Source of the DNA: Parafrankia sp. EUN1f
Lineage (GTDB): Bacteria > Actinomycetota > Actinomycetes > Frankiales > Frankiaceae
Assembly (NCBI RefSeq): GCF_000177675.1
Contig: NZ_ADGX01000015.1
Coordinates: 1 to 64,000 of the forward strand
DNA length: 64,000 bases
Direction of reading: 5' to 3'
The notes under the pieces were generated by a model. It was not told where the DNA came from and did no database searches. It was given only the letters and a program-made list of their open reading frames with translations. A program made the position numbers and the translations under genes. Positions 24,669 through 32,704 of the stretch are shown here, piece by piece (position 1 is the stretch's first letter; each line of letters begins with the position of its first letter).

Positions 24669-27188
24669 ATGCCCGGCCTGACCGGCACCGCCGGCCTCGA
24701 GGGGATCCGGGTCGTCGACTTCGGTCACCAGATCGCCGGCCCGGTCGCCGCGCTTCTGCTGGCCGAGGCCGGTGCCGACGTCGTGCACGTCGACTCGCCG
24801 CGCACCGCGGCCGAGCCCGGTCCGCTCGACGCCTACGTCAACCGAAGCAAACGGCGCCTCACGCTGGACCTGAAGCGGCCGTCCGACCGGGCGGTCGCGC
24901 TGGACCTGGTCGCCCGTGCCGACGTGCTCGTCGAGAACTTCCGGCCCGGGGTGATGGACCGCCTGGGCCTCGGCCCGGGTGCCACCCGTGCCTCCAACGA
25001 GCGGCTCGTCTACTGCTCGCTGCCCGGCTTCGCCGGCGATGACGAGAAGGCCACACTTACGGCGTGGGAGGGAGTGATCCAGACGGCGGTGGCCGGCTAC
25101 CGGCCGCTGAGTGAGCACTGGGACCCGTCGGGTCGCCGGCGGGTGCGGGTGCAGGACCCGGCCGCGCCGCTGTTCAGCCCGATCACCACCGCGTCCAACT
25201 TCGGGGCGCTGATGGGCGCCGTGTCGGTGGTCATGGCGCTGATCGCACGGGAACGCTCGGGCCGGGGCCAGCTGGTCGCGGTCCCGCTGGCGGAGGCGTT
25301 CGCCGAGGCCTACAGCACGATGCTGGGCATGCGGGTGTACGAGAACCCGCTGATGGGCGACGGCCACCTGCTGCGCGACCTCACCTACGAGTGCGCCGAC
25401 GGCGGCATGATCGACCTGTCGCCCTATGCGAAGTTCGTCATCCCGCTGCTCGTCGCCGCCGGGGTGGCACCGGAGTGGGAACGCCAGGGCCTGATCGACG
25501 TCACCACCCGCGGTTTCTCGCGGGAGCACCGGGACCGGGCGATGGCGATGTTCGCCGACCTGGTCCGCAGCCGTCCGGCGGCCTGGTGGGACGAGGTCGC
25601 GACCAGGGCCGAGATGCCGGTGTCCATGGTCCGGACCCCCGCGCAGTGGGTCGCCAGCGAGCACGCACGCCTGTCCGGAGCCGTCGTCACCCTGGACGAC
25701 CCGCTCGCCGGGCCGATAGTGATGCCGGGCCGCGGTTTCGATCTGGGCCGGGCACCCGCCGCGCCGAGGCCCCGGCACCTGCCCGACCAGGACCGCGACG
25801 CCGTGCTCGCCGAACTGCGTGAATGGCACTGGGCCGGGAAGCGGGCCGCCCGCGGGCCTGCCGCCTCCGGGGCCGGGATGTCGCCGGCGCGAGCTGGTGC
25901 GCCGCGGCCGCGCCCAGTGGATCTTCCGCTGGAGGGGCACTCCGTCCTCGACCTCAGCCAGGCAGTCGCCGGCCCGACGGCGGCCCGGGTGCTCGCCGAC
26001 TTCGGCGCGGACGTCATCAAGATCGGTAACCCGACGCCGGCGGTGACCGACGGCATCGTCGGCCAGCTCCACCGCGGCAAGCGCACGATCCTGCTGGACG
26101 CGCGGAGCGGGCCGGGCGGCCGGCTCGTGACCGACCTGATCCGTGACGCGGACGTGCTGGTCACCAACTTCACCCTGAAGTCACAGGCCCGCTACGGCAT
26201 CGACCACGCGCGGACCAGCGTGCTCAACCCCGGCCTGGTGCACTGCTCCATCACCGCCTACGGCCACCACGGGCCCTGGGCGCACCGTCGCGGCTACGAG
26301 AACCAGTGCAACGCGGCGACCGGCATGAGCTGGCGCTACGGCGCGCGTTTCGGCTGGACGCTCTACCAGCCGACCCCCGTCAACGACGCGGACACCGGGA
26401 TCCTCGGCGCCTACGCGGCGGCGGTCGCCCTGTTCGCGCGCCTGCGCGACGGCGCCGGCCAGCAGGTCGGGGCGTCGCTGGTGCAGGGGTCGACCTTCCA
26501 CCAGGCGGTCCATCTGGTGGCGGAGGCCCAGGCGGCGAGCGGCGGCGGGCCGGACGCGCTGCGCAACGAGTACGGCGCGACCGCCCTGACGCGCTTCTAC
26601 CAGGCGAAGGACGGCTGGTTCTTCCTCGCCGCCGGGAAACGGGACGTCGATGGGCTGCTGCGTGCCGTCGGCCTGGACGCCACCGCGGAGCCCGGCGGCA
26701 CCGCGGAGCCCGGCGGCACTGCGGAGCCGGGCGGCACTGCGGAGCCGGGCGGCACCGCGGAGCCGGGCGGCACCGCGGAGCCGGGCGGGGACGTGGAGAC
26801 CTGGCGAGACCCGGGCGGAGCACTCGCCGCGCGGCTGGCCGCACGGTTCGCGGGCGAGCCGGCCGCGCACTGGGTCGGCCGGCTCGTCGACGCTGGCATC
26901 GGCGCGCACCACCACGTGCCCATCGACGACGCGGTCGGCTACCTGCACGGCCGCGGCGTGGTCTATTTCGAGCGCGGCCCGAACGGTGCGGACGTCCCGC
27001 GGCCCGGCATCGGCCAGTGGCTGTCGGAGACCCCGCCCGTCGTGGGCGCCAGCCCCGGGCCGGTGGGCTCCCAGGCGGTGGAGATCCTCGCCGGGCTCGG
27101 GCTCTCCCCGGCCGAAATGGAAAGGCTCGCAGCGGACGGCGTCCTGTGCCCGCCCGACCGGCTACCCGAGCTGAAAAGACTGACCTGA
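24669..27188 (+). CDS. Tandem CaiB/BaiF CoA-transferase fusion
   Basis: 839-residue protein holding two complete class III CoA-transferase modules. Module 1 (about 8-390) opens with LEGIRVVDFGHQIAGPVAALLLAEAGADVVHVD; module 2 (about 425-830) opens with LEGHSVLDLSQAVAGPTAARVLADFGADVIKIG. Family enzymes are about 380-450 aa and often form interlocked dimers, so the fusion may be an internal heterodimer. The catalytic Asp position normally follows the NRGKR-like loop and should be checked in each half, since one may be inactive. Six TAEPGG repeats interrupt module 2. The ATG is 1 bp after the preceding stop. Confidence 0.88.
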   Translation: MPGLTGTAGLEGIRVVDFGHQIAGPVAALLLAEAGADVVHVDSPRTAAEPGPLDAYVNRSKRRLTLDLKRPSDRAVALDLVARADVLVENFRPGVMDRLGLGPGATRASNERLVYCSLPGFAGDDEKATLTAWEGVIQTAVAGYRPLSEHWDPSGRRRVRVQDPAAPLFSPITTASNFGALMGAVSVVMALIARERSGRGQLVAVPLAEAFAEAYSTMLGMRVYENPLMGDGHLLRDLTYECADGGMIDLSPYAKFVIPLLVAAGVAPEWERQGLIDVTTRGFSREHRDRAMAMFADLVRSRPAAWWDEVATRAEMPVSMVRTPAQWVASEHARLSGAVVTLDDPLAGPIVMPGRGFDLGRAPAAPRPRHLPDQDRDAVLAELREWHWAGKRAARGPAASGAGMSPARAGAPRPRPVDLPLEGHSVLDLSQAVAGPTAARVLADFGADVIKIGNPTPAVTDGIVGQLHRGKRTILLDARSGPGGRLVTDLIRDADVLVTNFTLKSQARYGIDHARTSVLNPGLVHCSITAYGHHGPWAHRRGYENQCNAATGMSWRYGARFGWTLYQPTPVNDADTGILGAYAAAVALFARLRDGAGQQVGASLVQGSTFHQAVHLVAEAQAASGGGPDALRNEYGATALTRFYQAKDGWFFLAAGKRDVDGLLRAVGLDATAEPGGTAEPGGTAEPGGTAEPGGTAEPGGTAEPGGDVETWRDPGGALAARLAARFAGEPAAHWVGRLVDAGIGAHHHVPIDDAVGYLHGRGVVYFERGPNGADVPRPGIGQWLSETPPVVGASPGPVGSQAVEILAGLGLSPAEMERLAADGVLCPPDRLPELKRLT
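26682..26789 (+). repeat. 18-bp minisatellite, six copies (TAEPGG)
   Basis: Six near-identical 18-bp units (ACCGCGGAGCCCGGCGGC type) lie in frame within the second CoA-transferase module. A related unit (15/18 identical) occurs three times in the LivHMG fusion gene at 40830-40883. Confidence 0.85.
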
Positions 27189-27232
27189 GCTATCAGACCA
27201 CATCCGACAGCGTCGCCCCGGAAGGTGTTCCG

Positions 27233-27985
27233 TTGAACCGAGTCAAGGTTGGATTCATCGCGCTGACTGGACTTCCAAAGAGTGTCTCCGAGGCCGAGTA
27301 CCTCGAGTGGCATGCGACCAGGCACATGCCGGAGCAGTTCACGGTGCCAGGCATTGTCAACGCGCAGCGTTGGCATTCAACGGCAGCCTGCCGCGCCCAG
27401 CGGGCCGCCCAGTCCGATGATCTGGTCGATGCCGAGAACCTCGTCTCGTACCTGCTGTCCGATCCGGTCGAGCAGAATCTGGCGGAGTTCCAGGCCCTGA
27501 ACAAGAGGCTGAACGAGACAGGCAGGTTCATCGAGCCCAGCCCGTTCCTGATGCTCGGGGCGTACAAGCTGCTCGAACCACGTGCCGCGGCGCGCACCCT
27601 CATCTCCGACCAGGCTGTCCCGTGGCGCCCGAACCTGGGGGTCTACCTCGTCGTGGAACGACTCGACCCGGCCCGTGCCGAGGAGTACGACAGTGAGTTC
27701 CGCGGGGCCGGCGTGGACAGCCTGCTGACCGTGCCCGGGGTGGCCGGGGTCTACCTGTACGGCACCGCACCCGGCTACCAGACCTCGCACCAGGTGGACC
27801 AGACGCACCGGGTCACCGTGGCGTATCTGGACTCCGACCCGGCGACGGTCGGGGCCGCCGTCCGCCCGCTGCTGGAGGCACGCTGGAAGAACGGCGGTGT
27901 CGAGCCGGTGTTCGCGGGCCCCTTCGAGTCGGTGGTGCAGTGGAACTGGCAGCGGTTCACCGAGCCCGAGCACGTGGCGGGCTGA
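27233..27985 (+). CDS. Hypothetical protein, two EthD-like alpha/beta-barrel repeats
   Basis: 250-residue cytosolic protein without clear family assignment. The first half (VGFIALTGLPKSVSEAEYLEWHATRHMPEQFTVPGI) has the pattern of EthD/dimeric alpha-beta-barrel proteins, with an EYLEWHATRHMPE helix like the EthD YxxHxxLV motif. The second half (YLVVERLDPARAEEYDSEF through GVYLYG) seems to repeat the fold. The start is probably TTG at 27233 with GAAGG upstream; no ATG or GTG is near. It follows the double CoA-transferase by 44 bp and ends at a strong bidirectional hairpin. EthD-like proteins often assist monooxygenases or cyclases; any role here is a guess. Confidence 0.65.
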   Translation: MNRVKVGFIALTGLPKSVSEAEYLEWHATRHMPEQFTVPGIVNAQRWHSTAACRAQRAAQSDDLVDAENLVSYLLSDPVEQNLAEFQALNKRLNETGRFIEPSPFLMLGAYKLLEPRAAARTLISDQAVPWRPNLGVYLVVERLDPARAEEYDSEFRGAGVDSLLTVPGVAGVYLYGTAPGYQTSHQVDQTHRVTVAYLDSDPATVGAAVRPLLEARWKNGGVEPVFAGPFESVVQWNWQRFTEPEHVAG

Positions 27986-28003
27986 CCGGCTGACCGGCGA
28001 CGG

Positions 28004-28034
28004 CCGGGTTGGCGGGCCGGGCCCGCCAACCCGG
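28004..28034. terminator. Bidirectional terminator hairpin
   Basis: CCGGGTTGGCGGGC and GCCCGCCAACCCGG form a perfect 14-bp stem with a 3-nt loop between convergent genes ending at 27985 (+) and 28036 (-). There is no U-tract. Confidence 0.8.
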
Positions 28035-28035
28035 A

Positions 28036-29184
28036 TCAGGAGCGGCGGCCCACGGCGCCGCAGGCGTGCAGTTCGTCGATGAGGGAGTCGCTCAGCCCGG
28101 CCTGCGCCAGCACCGCGCGGGTGTGTTCGCCGACCGGCGGCGGAGCGTAGGTCGGGCCGGGCGGACGTTCGCCGGATTCATCCCGGATGCGGACCGGGGA
28201 CCGGGGAACCGTCAGATCACCGACCTTGCGCAGCAGCCCGCGGGCCGCCACGTGCGGGTCGTTCGGCAGATCCGGCCCGCGGTTCACCCGCACCACGCTG
28301 GCCCCGAGCGGCCCGAGCTCGGCGACCCAGTGCTCGGCCCGCCGGGTCCGGAACCGTTCGGCGAGCCGGTCGGCCACGGCGTGCGGGTCCTCCCAGCGGC
28401 GCAGGGAGCCCGCCAGGTCCGGCAGCCCGATCCCCTTGCACAGTGCGTCCCAGGTCCGCGGCTCCGCGGCGGTGACGGCGACCCAGGTGTCGTCGGCGCA
28501 CTCGTAGACGCTGCGGTCGGGTCCGAACGGGACACCGCGGGGCCCGCGGTCGATGATCCCGTCGGCGGACGAGAGCAGCCAGGTGGACGCCTCGGACAGG
28601 CTGATGTCGAGCTGGGAGCCCGTACCGGTGCGGTCCCGCTCACGCAGCGCGGCGAGGATCCCGACGCTGGCCATGAGCGCGCCGACGGGGATCGACAGGA
28701 TCAGCTCCGGATGCCACGGCTGCTGCGGGTTCAGCGCGGTGAGCAGCCCCGAGTGCGCCGCGAAGGACAGGTCGTGCCCGGACCACTGGGCGTAGGGGCC
28801 GTCCTGGCCGTAGCCGGTGATCGAGCACCACACCAGGCGCGGCGTCTCGATCGCCGCGTGCTCGTAGCCGAACCCGCGCTCCGTCAGGACACCTGGACGC
28901 TCGTTCTCGACAAGGACATCCGCGTGCGCGGCGAGTGCTCGCAGGACCTCCAGCCCGCGCGGGTGCCGCAGGTCGAGCGCGAGCGAGCGCTTCCCGCGGT
29001 TGAGCCCGATGGGACCGTCGAACTGCCGCCCTTTCGGCGACTCCACCCGGATGACGTCGGCGCCGAGGTCGGCCAGCAGCACGGTGGCGAACCCGCCGGG
29101 CGGCAGCCGGGTGAGGTCCAGCACCGTGACCCCGCTCAGGGGCAGTGCCGCCGCCGGAGCCGGCGCGGATGTCGGTTCGGGCAT
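28036..29184 (-). CDS. CaiB/BaiF CoA-transferase
   Basis: Class III CoA-transferase (382 aa) that moves CoA between an acyl-CoA donor and a free acid. It begins LSGVTVLDLTRLPPGGFATVLLADLGADVIRVE, followed by LNRGKRSLALDL and VLVENERPGVLTERGFGYE, with CSITGYGQDGPYAQWSGHDLSF further on; these are standard family blocks. The ATG lies 8 nt from AAAGGAG. It is the last gene of a left-facing run after the LLM oxidoreductase (64 bp gap). An N-terminal Ala/Pro stretch of about 18 residues precedes the domain. Confidence 0.9.
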   Translation of the reverse strand: MPEPTSAPAPAAALPLSGVTVLDLTRLPPGGFATVLLADLGADVIRVESPKGRQFDGPIGLNRGKRSLALDLRHPRGLEVLRALAAHADVLVENERPGVLTERGFGYEHAAIETPRLVWCSITGYGQDGPYAQWSGHDLSFAAHSGLLTALNPQQPWHPELILSIPVGALMASVGILAALRERDRTGTGSQLDISLSEASTWLLSSADGIIDRGPRGVPFGPDRSVYECADDTWVAVTAAEPRTWDALCKGIGLPDLAGSLRRWEDPHAVADRLAERFRTRRAEHWVAELGPLGASVVRVNRGPDLPNDPHVAARGLLRKVGDLTVPRSPVRIRDESGERPPGPTYAPPPVGEHTRAVLAQAGLSDSLIDELHACGAVGRRS

Positions 29185-29248
29185 GTGTTCTCCTTTGGTC
29201 GGGCCAGGACGAACCAGCGGGCACCGCGGGTGGATCAGTGTGGGCGGG

Positions 29249-30220
29249 TCAGCGCAGCCGCGGCAGCACCTCGTGCTCGAACAACCGCAGACTGGACCAG
29301 GCCAGGTCAATCGGCATCCCGCCGCAGAGCGGGTGGAAGTTGGCGAAGGGGCTGCTCGAGGCCCGCAGTTCGGTGACAAGCTGGTCAGGGGTCACCACCC
29401 GGTACTGCCCGGTCGCGCGAAGCGCGTCGACGTCGGGCAGCGTGCGGTAGGGGCTGCCCCCGTCATCCTGCGCCTGCCAGGCCCCGTAGGCGTTCGTCTG
29501 GTAGAGGAAGCAGGGACCCATCTGGTCCCAGCCCTTCTCCGGGTCCTCGGCGAGGGCGACGGTCCGGGTCGCGCCGATGGGGCTCGGGCCCGGGTCGGGT
29601 CGCCCGAGCCGCTGCACCTCGTCGCGATAGAACTCCCAGACCGTCGGGTCCGTTGGAATGAACCCGTCGGCGATATGGGCGGCCCGCCGCGCGGCCGGCT
29701 CACTGCTCCCGCCGAGTGAGATCCACGGGCCGCCGGGCCGGTACGGGGCGGGTGTGAGGTGGACCCGGCGGCCGCGGTAGTCGAAGGGGAGCCCGGTGAA
29801 CGCGGCCTTGAGCGTCGTCACCACCTCGGTGACCCGCCGGGGCCGGTCCCGGGTCGACACGCCGAACAGGTCGAACTCCTCGCGCACGTACCCTCCGGCG
29901 ATGACGACGTCGACCCGGCCCCGGCTCAGGTTGTCCAGGACGATCAGATCCTCCGCCAGCCGCAGCGGGTCGTGGAACGGCGCGATGAGCGCCGCGATGC
30001 TGAACCGGACGGATCGGGTGCGCGCGGCCATCGCGGCCAGCATCGTGACCGGGCTCGGCAGGTATCCGTCGGCGCAGCCGTGGTGCTCTGACACGGTGAT
30101 GCTGGAGCAGCCCAGCCGGTCGGCCCAGGCGGCCATGTCCAGCGCCGCGGCATAGCGTTCCGCGGTCGTGGTCCCGGCGAAGGCCGGGTTCCGGAAGTCG
30201 AAGCGCATCGCGAAGCGCAT
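29249..30220 (-). CDS. LLM-class flavin-dependent oxidoreductase
   Basis: Luciferase-like TIM-barrel protein (323 aa) using FMN or coenzyme F420. It has WADRLGCSSITVSEHHGCADGYLPSPVTMLAAMAARTRSVRF at the N-terminus (EHH motif), LAEDLIVLDNLSRGRVDVVIAGGYVREEFDLFGV, and GGPWISLGGSSEPAARRAAHIADGFIP. The EHH and RVDVVIAGGY blocks are typical of the family. In actinomycetes many such proteins oxidise or hydroxylate CoA-linked or cyclic substrates. It lies between the amidohydrolase (separated by a terminator) and the CoA-transferase. Choosing F420 over FMN would need modelling. Confidence 0.88.
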   Translation of the reverse strand: MRFAMRFDFRNPAFAGTTTAERYAAALDMAAWADRLGCSSITVSEHHGCADGYLPSPVTMLAAMAARTRSVRFSIAALIAPFHDPLRLAEDLIVLDNLSRGRVDVVIAGGYVREEFDLFGVSTRDRPRRVTEVVTTLKAAFTGLPFDYRGRRVHLTPAPYRPGGPWISLGGSSEPAARRAAHIADGFIPTDPTVWEFYRDEVQRLGRPDPGPSPIGATRTVALAEDPEKGWDQMGPCFLYQTNAYGAWQAQDDGGSPYRTLPDVDALRATGQYRVVTPDQLVTELRASSSPFANFHPLCGGMPIDLAWSSLRLFEHEVLPRLR

Positions 30221-30245
30221 CGGTGTTCACCTTCTTCCGCGCCTT

Positions 30246-30286
30246 CGGTGGGTACCGGGCCTCTCTGCCCCGCCCGGTACCCACCG
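30246..30286. terminator. 15-bp-stem terminator hairpin
   Basis: CGGTGGGTACCGGGC at 30246-30260 pairs perfectly with GCCCGGTACCCACCG at 30272-30286 across an 11-nt loop. It lies just downstream of the amidohydrolase (ends at 30325 on the minus strand) and upstream of the LLM gene, so the latter probably has its own promoter or depends on readthrough. Confidence 0.75.
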
Positions 30287-30324
30287 CGTGTTCGTCGGGG
30301 CCGGTGCGACGACCGGCACGGCCG

Positions 30325-31620
30325 TCAGGCGCCCAGGAACCGGCTGAGGTTGTCGCGCATGATCTTGCGGACGGTGGCGTCGTCGAGGTGCCTGATCTGC
30401 GAGACGTACTGCATCGGGTCGGGGATGCCTTCGGAGTGCGGGAAGTCCGACCCGAAGACGAGGCAGTCGCTGCCGACGACGTCCATCGCCTTGGAGACGT
30501 TCTCCTCGGGGAACGGCGCGATGACGCAGCGCTCCTTGAAGATCGACGATGGCCGGCCGGGGAGCGTGCCCCACTTGGGCCGGCGGCCCAACAGCATCGC
30601 GTGGTCGAGCTTGCGCAGCAGGTAGGGCAGCCACACGGTGCCGAACTCGGCGATGAGCACCTTGATGTTGGGGAAGCGGCCGAACAGGTTGTGGAACACC
30701 ATGGCGGTGACGGTGTCCATGATCGGCCGGTCGCCCCAGTAGGAGACCCACTGGAAGCCGTCGAAATGCTGGTAGCGGCCGTTCGGATCCTCGCTCCACT
30801 CGGCCCCGTGCCGGGCGTAGGTGCCGCCCAGGTGCACCGCGACGCGGGTGTCGGTCTCGTTCACCAGGGACCAGAACGGGTCGAAGTACGGGTCGAACGG
30901 TGAGCGGCCGAAGGCGGGCCCGGGTGGGAGGTCGACGAACCGGGCGCCGCGGTCGAGGACCCTCCGCAGCTCGGCGACCGCGCGGTCGACGTCGAGCAGC
31001 GGGATCGGGACCGGGACCAGGATCCGGTCGTCGTGGGCGTAGCCCCAGTCCTCCCACAGCCAGTCGTTGTACGCGCGGTTCACCGCGTACCCGGCCTCGA
31101 TGTCGCCGCGCGCAAACGCGCTCTCCCAGCCGGTGCCGACCGCGTGCAGGACGGCGAGCTCGACATTCTGCAGATCCATCAACGCCAGTCGGGGATCCTT
31201 CTTCTCGAAGGCCGGGCGCATCGCGTTGTACCGTTCCACCAGCTGGGCGCGGCTGAGCTGGTCGAGATCCTTCATCGGGTTGAGCTTGTTGAGCATGGCG
31301 CCCGGAATGGGGATGCTGCCCGCCATCGCGGGCAGCTCGGTGATGTCGACACCGCCGTGGCCGCCCTCGGGCTGGGAGTGAACGCCGAGCGTCCGGCGCT
31401 CGTGGTCGGCGGCCTCGTCTTCCTCGTGTTCTTCCTCGGTGAGCATCCGGGGTTCTCCGGGCAGCCACGCGCGGTCGATCATTTCGGCCGGCAGGTATCG
31501 AGTGACCGCGTCCGAAGGTGCGTACAGGTGGTGGTCCGCGTCGAATATCCCGTAGTCGAGGCTCTGCTCGAGATCTGCCACATAGATTCCGCGCGTCCCA
31601 AGCTGGGGGCTGTCAGGCAA
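30325..31620 (-). CDS. Amidohydrolase-2 family protein
   Basis: Metal-dependent TIM-barrel hydrolase/decarboxylase-type protein (431 aa) of the amidohydrolase-2 family. The N-terminal metal motif appears as YGIFDADHHLYAPSDA (DxHxH variant). Later residues include RVAVHLGG, VLIAEFGTVWLPYLLRKLD and CLVFGSDFPHSEG, with the active-site Asp. Family members act on aromatic or unsaturated acids and acyl-CoA ring-cleavage products. The start is TTG at 31620, directly behind TGGAGGAACG. An operator of the window-wide type lies at 31649-31675, about 30 bp upstream. It resembles the second amidohydrolase (38536-39819) in architecture but not closely. Confidence 0.85.
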   Translation of the reverse strand: MPDSPQLGTRGIYVADLEQSLDYGIFDADHHLYAPSDAVTRYLPAEMIDRAWLPGEPRMLTEEEHEEDEAADHERRTLGVHSQPEGGHGGVDITELPAMAGSIPIPGAMLNKLNPMKDLDQLSRAQLVERYNAMRPAFEKKDPRLALMDLQNVELAVLHAVGTGWESAFARGDIEAGYAVNRAYNDWLWEDWGYAHDDRILVPVPIPLLDVDRAVAELRRVLDRGARFVDLPPGPAFGRSPFDPYFDPFWSLVNETDTRVAVHLGGTYARHGAEWSEDPNGRYQHFDGFQWVSYWGDRPIMDTVTAMVFHNLFGRFPNIKVLIAEFGTVWLPYLLRKLDHAMLLGRRPKWGTLPGRPSSIFKERCVIAPFPEENVSKAMDVVGSDCLVFGSDFPHSEGIPDPMQYVSQIRHLDDATVRKIMRDNLSRFLGA

Positions 31621-31648
31621 CGTTCCTCCAGGAGACTTATCCTGATCA

Positions 31649-31675
31649 CCAGATTTGAACTCAGTCTAACTCTGG
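31649..31675. promoter_or_regulatory. Operator A: 27-bp palindrome upstream of amidohydrolase
   Basis: The 15-bp core TTGAACTCAGTCTAA at 31655-31669 is flanked symmetrically by CCAGA (31649-31653) and TCTGG (31671-31675), which makes this the most extended copy of the seven. It sits between the TTG start of the amidohydrolase and the hairpin at 31693. Confidence 0.75.
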
Positions 31676-31692
31676 TGTGCATGCCGACGCCA

Positions 31693-31713
31693 CCCCACAG
31701 CGTTGAAGTGGGG
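31693..31713. repeat. CCCCAC/GTGGGG hairpin, possible IS remnant
   Basis: A 6-bp stem with loop AGCGTTGAA lies in the 288-bp gap 31621-31908 between the amidohydrolase start and the TetR stop. It recalls IS200/IS605 terminal hairpins but no transposase is present. The rest of the gap, apart from operator A, shows nothing I can assign. Confidence 0.3.
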
Positions 31714-31908
31714 CTACGGGGCCCTGGATTTCGCTCGCCTTCAGGCCGGTCGTGCCCGCGGGATTGTCACGCGTCGGCACCGTCGACGGCCCCGAGGCAG
31801 CCCAAAGCCGGGAGGGGGTCCGTCGGTGTGTGCTGGCCAATGCCAGTGAATGCCATCCGGAACGTCGCGGACGGCCTTACCCGCGGGCGTGTGGTCAGCC
31901 CGGGCGGG

Positions 31909-32553
31909 TCAGAGCGGGAGCGCGTTGTCGGGGTGCAGCCCGGCGACGACGATGGCTGCGCGCCGGTAAAGGGCCTGGTTGAGCCGGCTGAGCCGGCCCT
32001 GGGACCATTCCATGATGGAGTCGACCACCAGGGCCTCCAGGATCTGCGCCATCTCCGACGCCTCGATCTGGCCGGTCACCTCGCCCTTCTCCTGGGCCTT
32101 GGCGAAGAGCTTCTCGAATGCCTCCGCGAAGGCCGGGCCCTCGTAGGAGGAGGCCGACCGGTTCGGGCGCCGGAACTCGGCGAGGGCGCGGCTCACCGCG
32201 GCCGGCGGGGTTCCCTTGATGTTGCGGGCGAGCGCGTTCATGACCGTACGCAGCGAGTCGTTGATACCGCGGTCCGCCCGGACGCAACGATTTGCCGTGT
32301 CGTTGAGGATGGTTGCCGTCTCGACACCCATCTCAAGCAGGATGTCCTCTTTGTGGGCGAAGTGGAAGTAGAACGTCCCCTTGGTCACGCCAGCGGCCTG
32401 GCAGATCTCCTCGACCTTCGTGTCCTCGATACCGGTCTCGAAACCGCGCTCCGTCCACAAATGCAGCGCGGAACGGACCAGCCGACGCCGGGTCTCCCGC
32501 GAACGCTCCTGCAGAAGCCCTGCCCGGCGCCGCGGCTCATTCGAAATGCTCAC
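31909..32553 (-). CDS. TetR-family regulator, candidate regulator of the acyl-CoA regulon
   Basis: TetR protein (214 aa). The helix-turn-helix is RRLVRSALHLWTERGFETGIEDTKVEEICQAAGVTKGTFYFHFAHKEDILLEMG. The C-terminal half is helical, ending in ILEALVVDSIMEWSQGRLSRLNQALYRRAAIVVAGL, a usual ligand domain. The GTG at 32553 is favoured because residues before it are not conserved. It lies downstream of the SDR-dehydrogenase operon (151 bp after the dehydrogenase stop) and upstream of operator A. As the only TetR gene inside the island with the repeated palindrome, it is the best candidate to bind that site, probably released by an acyl-CoA. This is unproven. Confidence 0.88.
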   Translation of the reverse strand: MSISNEPRRRAGLLQERSRETRRRLVRSALHLWTERGFETGIEDTKVEEICQAAGVTKGTFYFHFAHKEDILLEMGVETATILNDTANRCVRADRGINDSLRTVMNALARNIKGTPPAAVSRALAEFRRPNRSASSYEGPAFAEAFEKLFAKAQEKGEVTGQIEASEMAQILEALVVDSIMEWSQGRLSRLNQALYRRAAIVVAGLHPDNALPL

Positions 32554-32704
32554 CGTCCGGAGTATACCTGTGTGGTACCCGCCGGAAGACCACCGAGATG
32601 CGCACGGAGATGACCCGCCTCCTCGTGTCGCCGCCCGCCACCGAAGCCGCGGAACACGCGCGAGATCCACGCCACACCGTGGTGCGTGCGGCCCGCCACA
32701 GGTT

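Noticed and set aside
32562-32578. TACC-TGTGT-GGTA as self-operator of the TetR gene at 31909-32553
   Set aside because: Arms of only 4 bp are too short to separate from chance.
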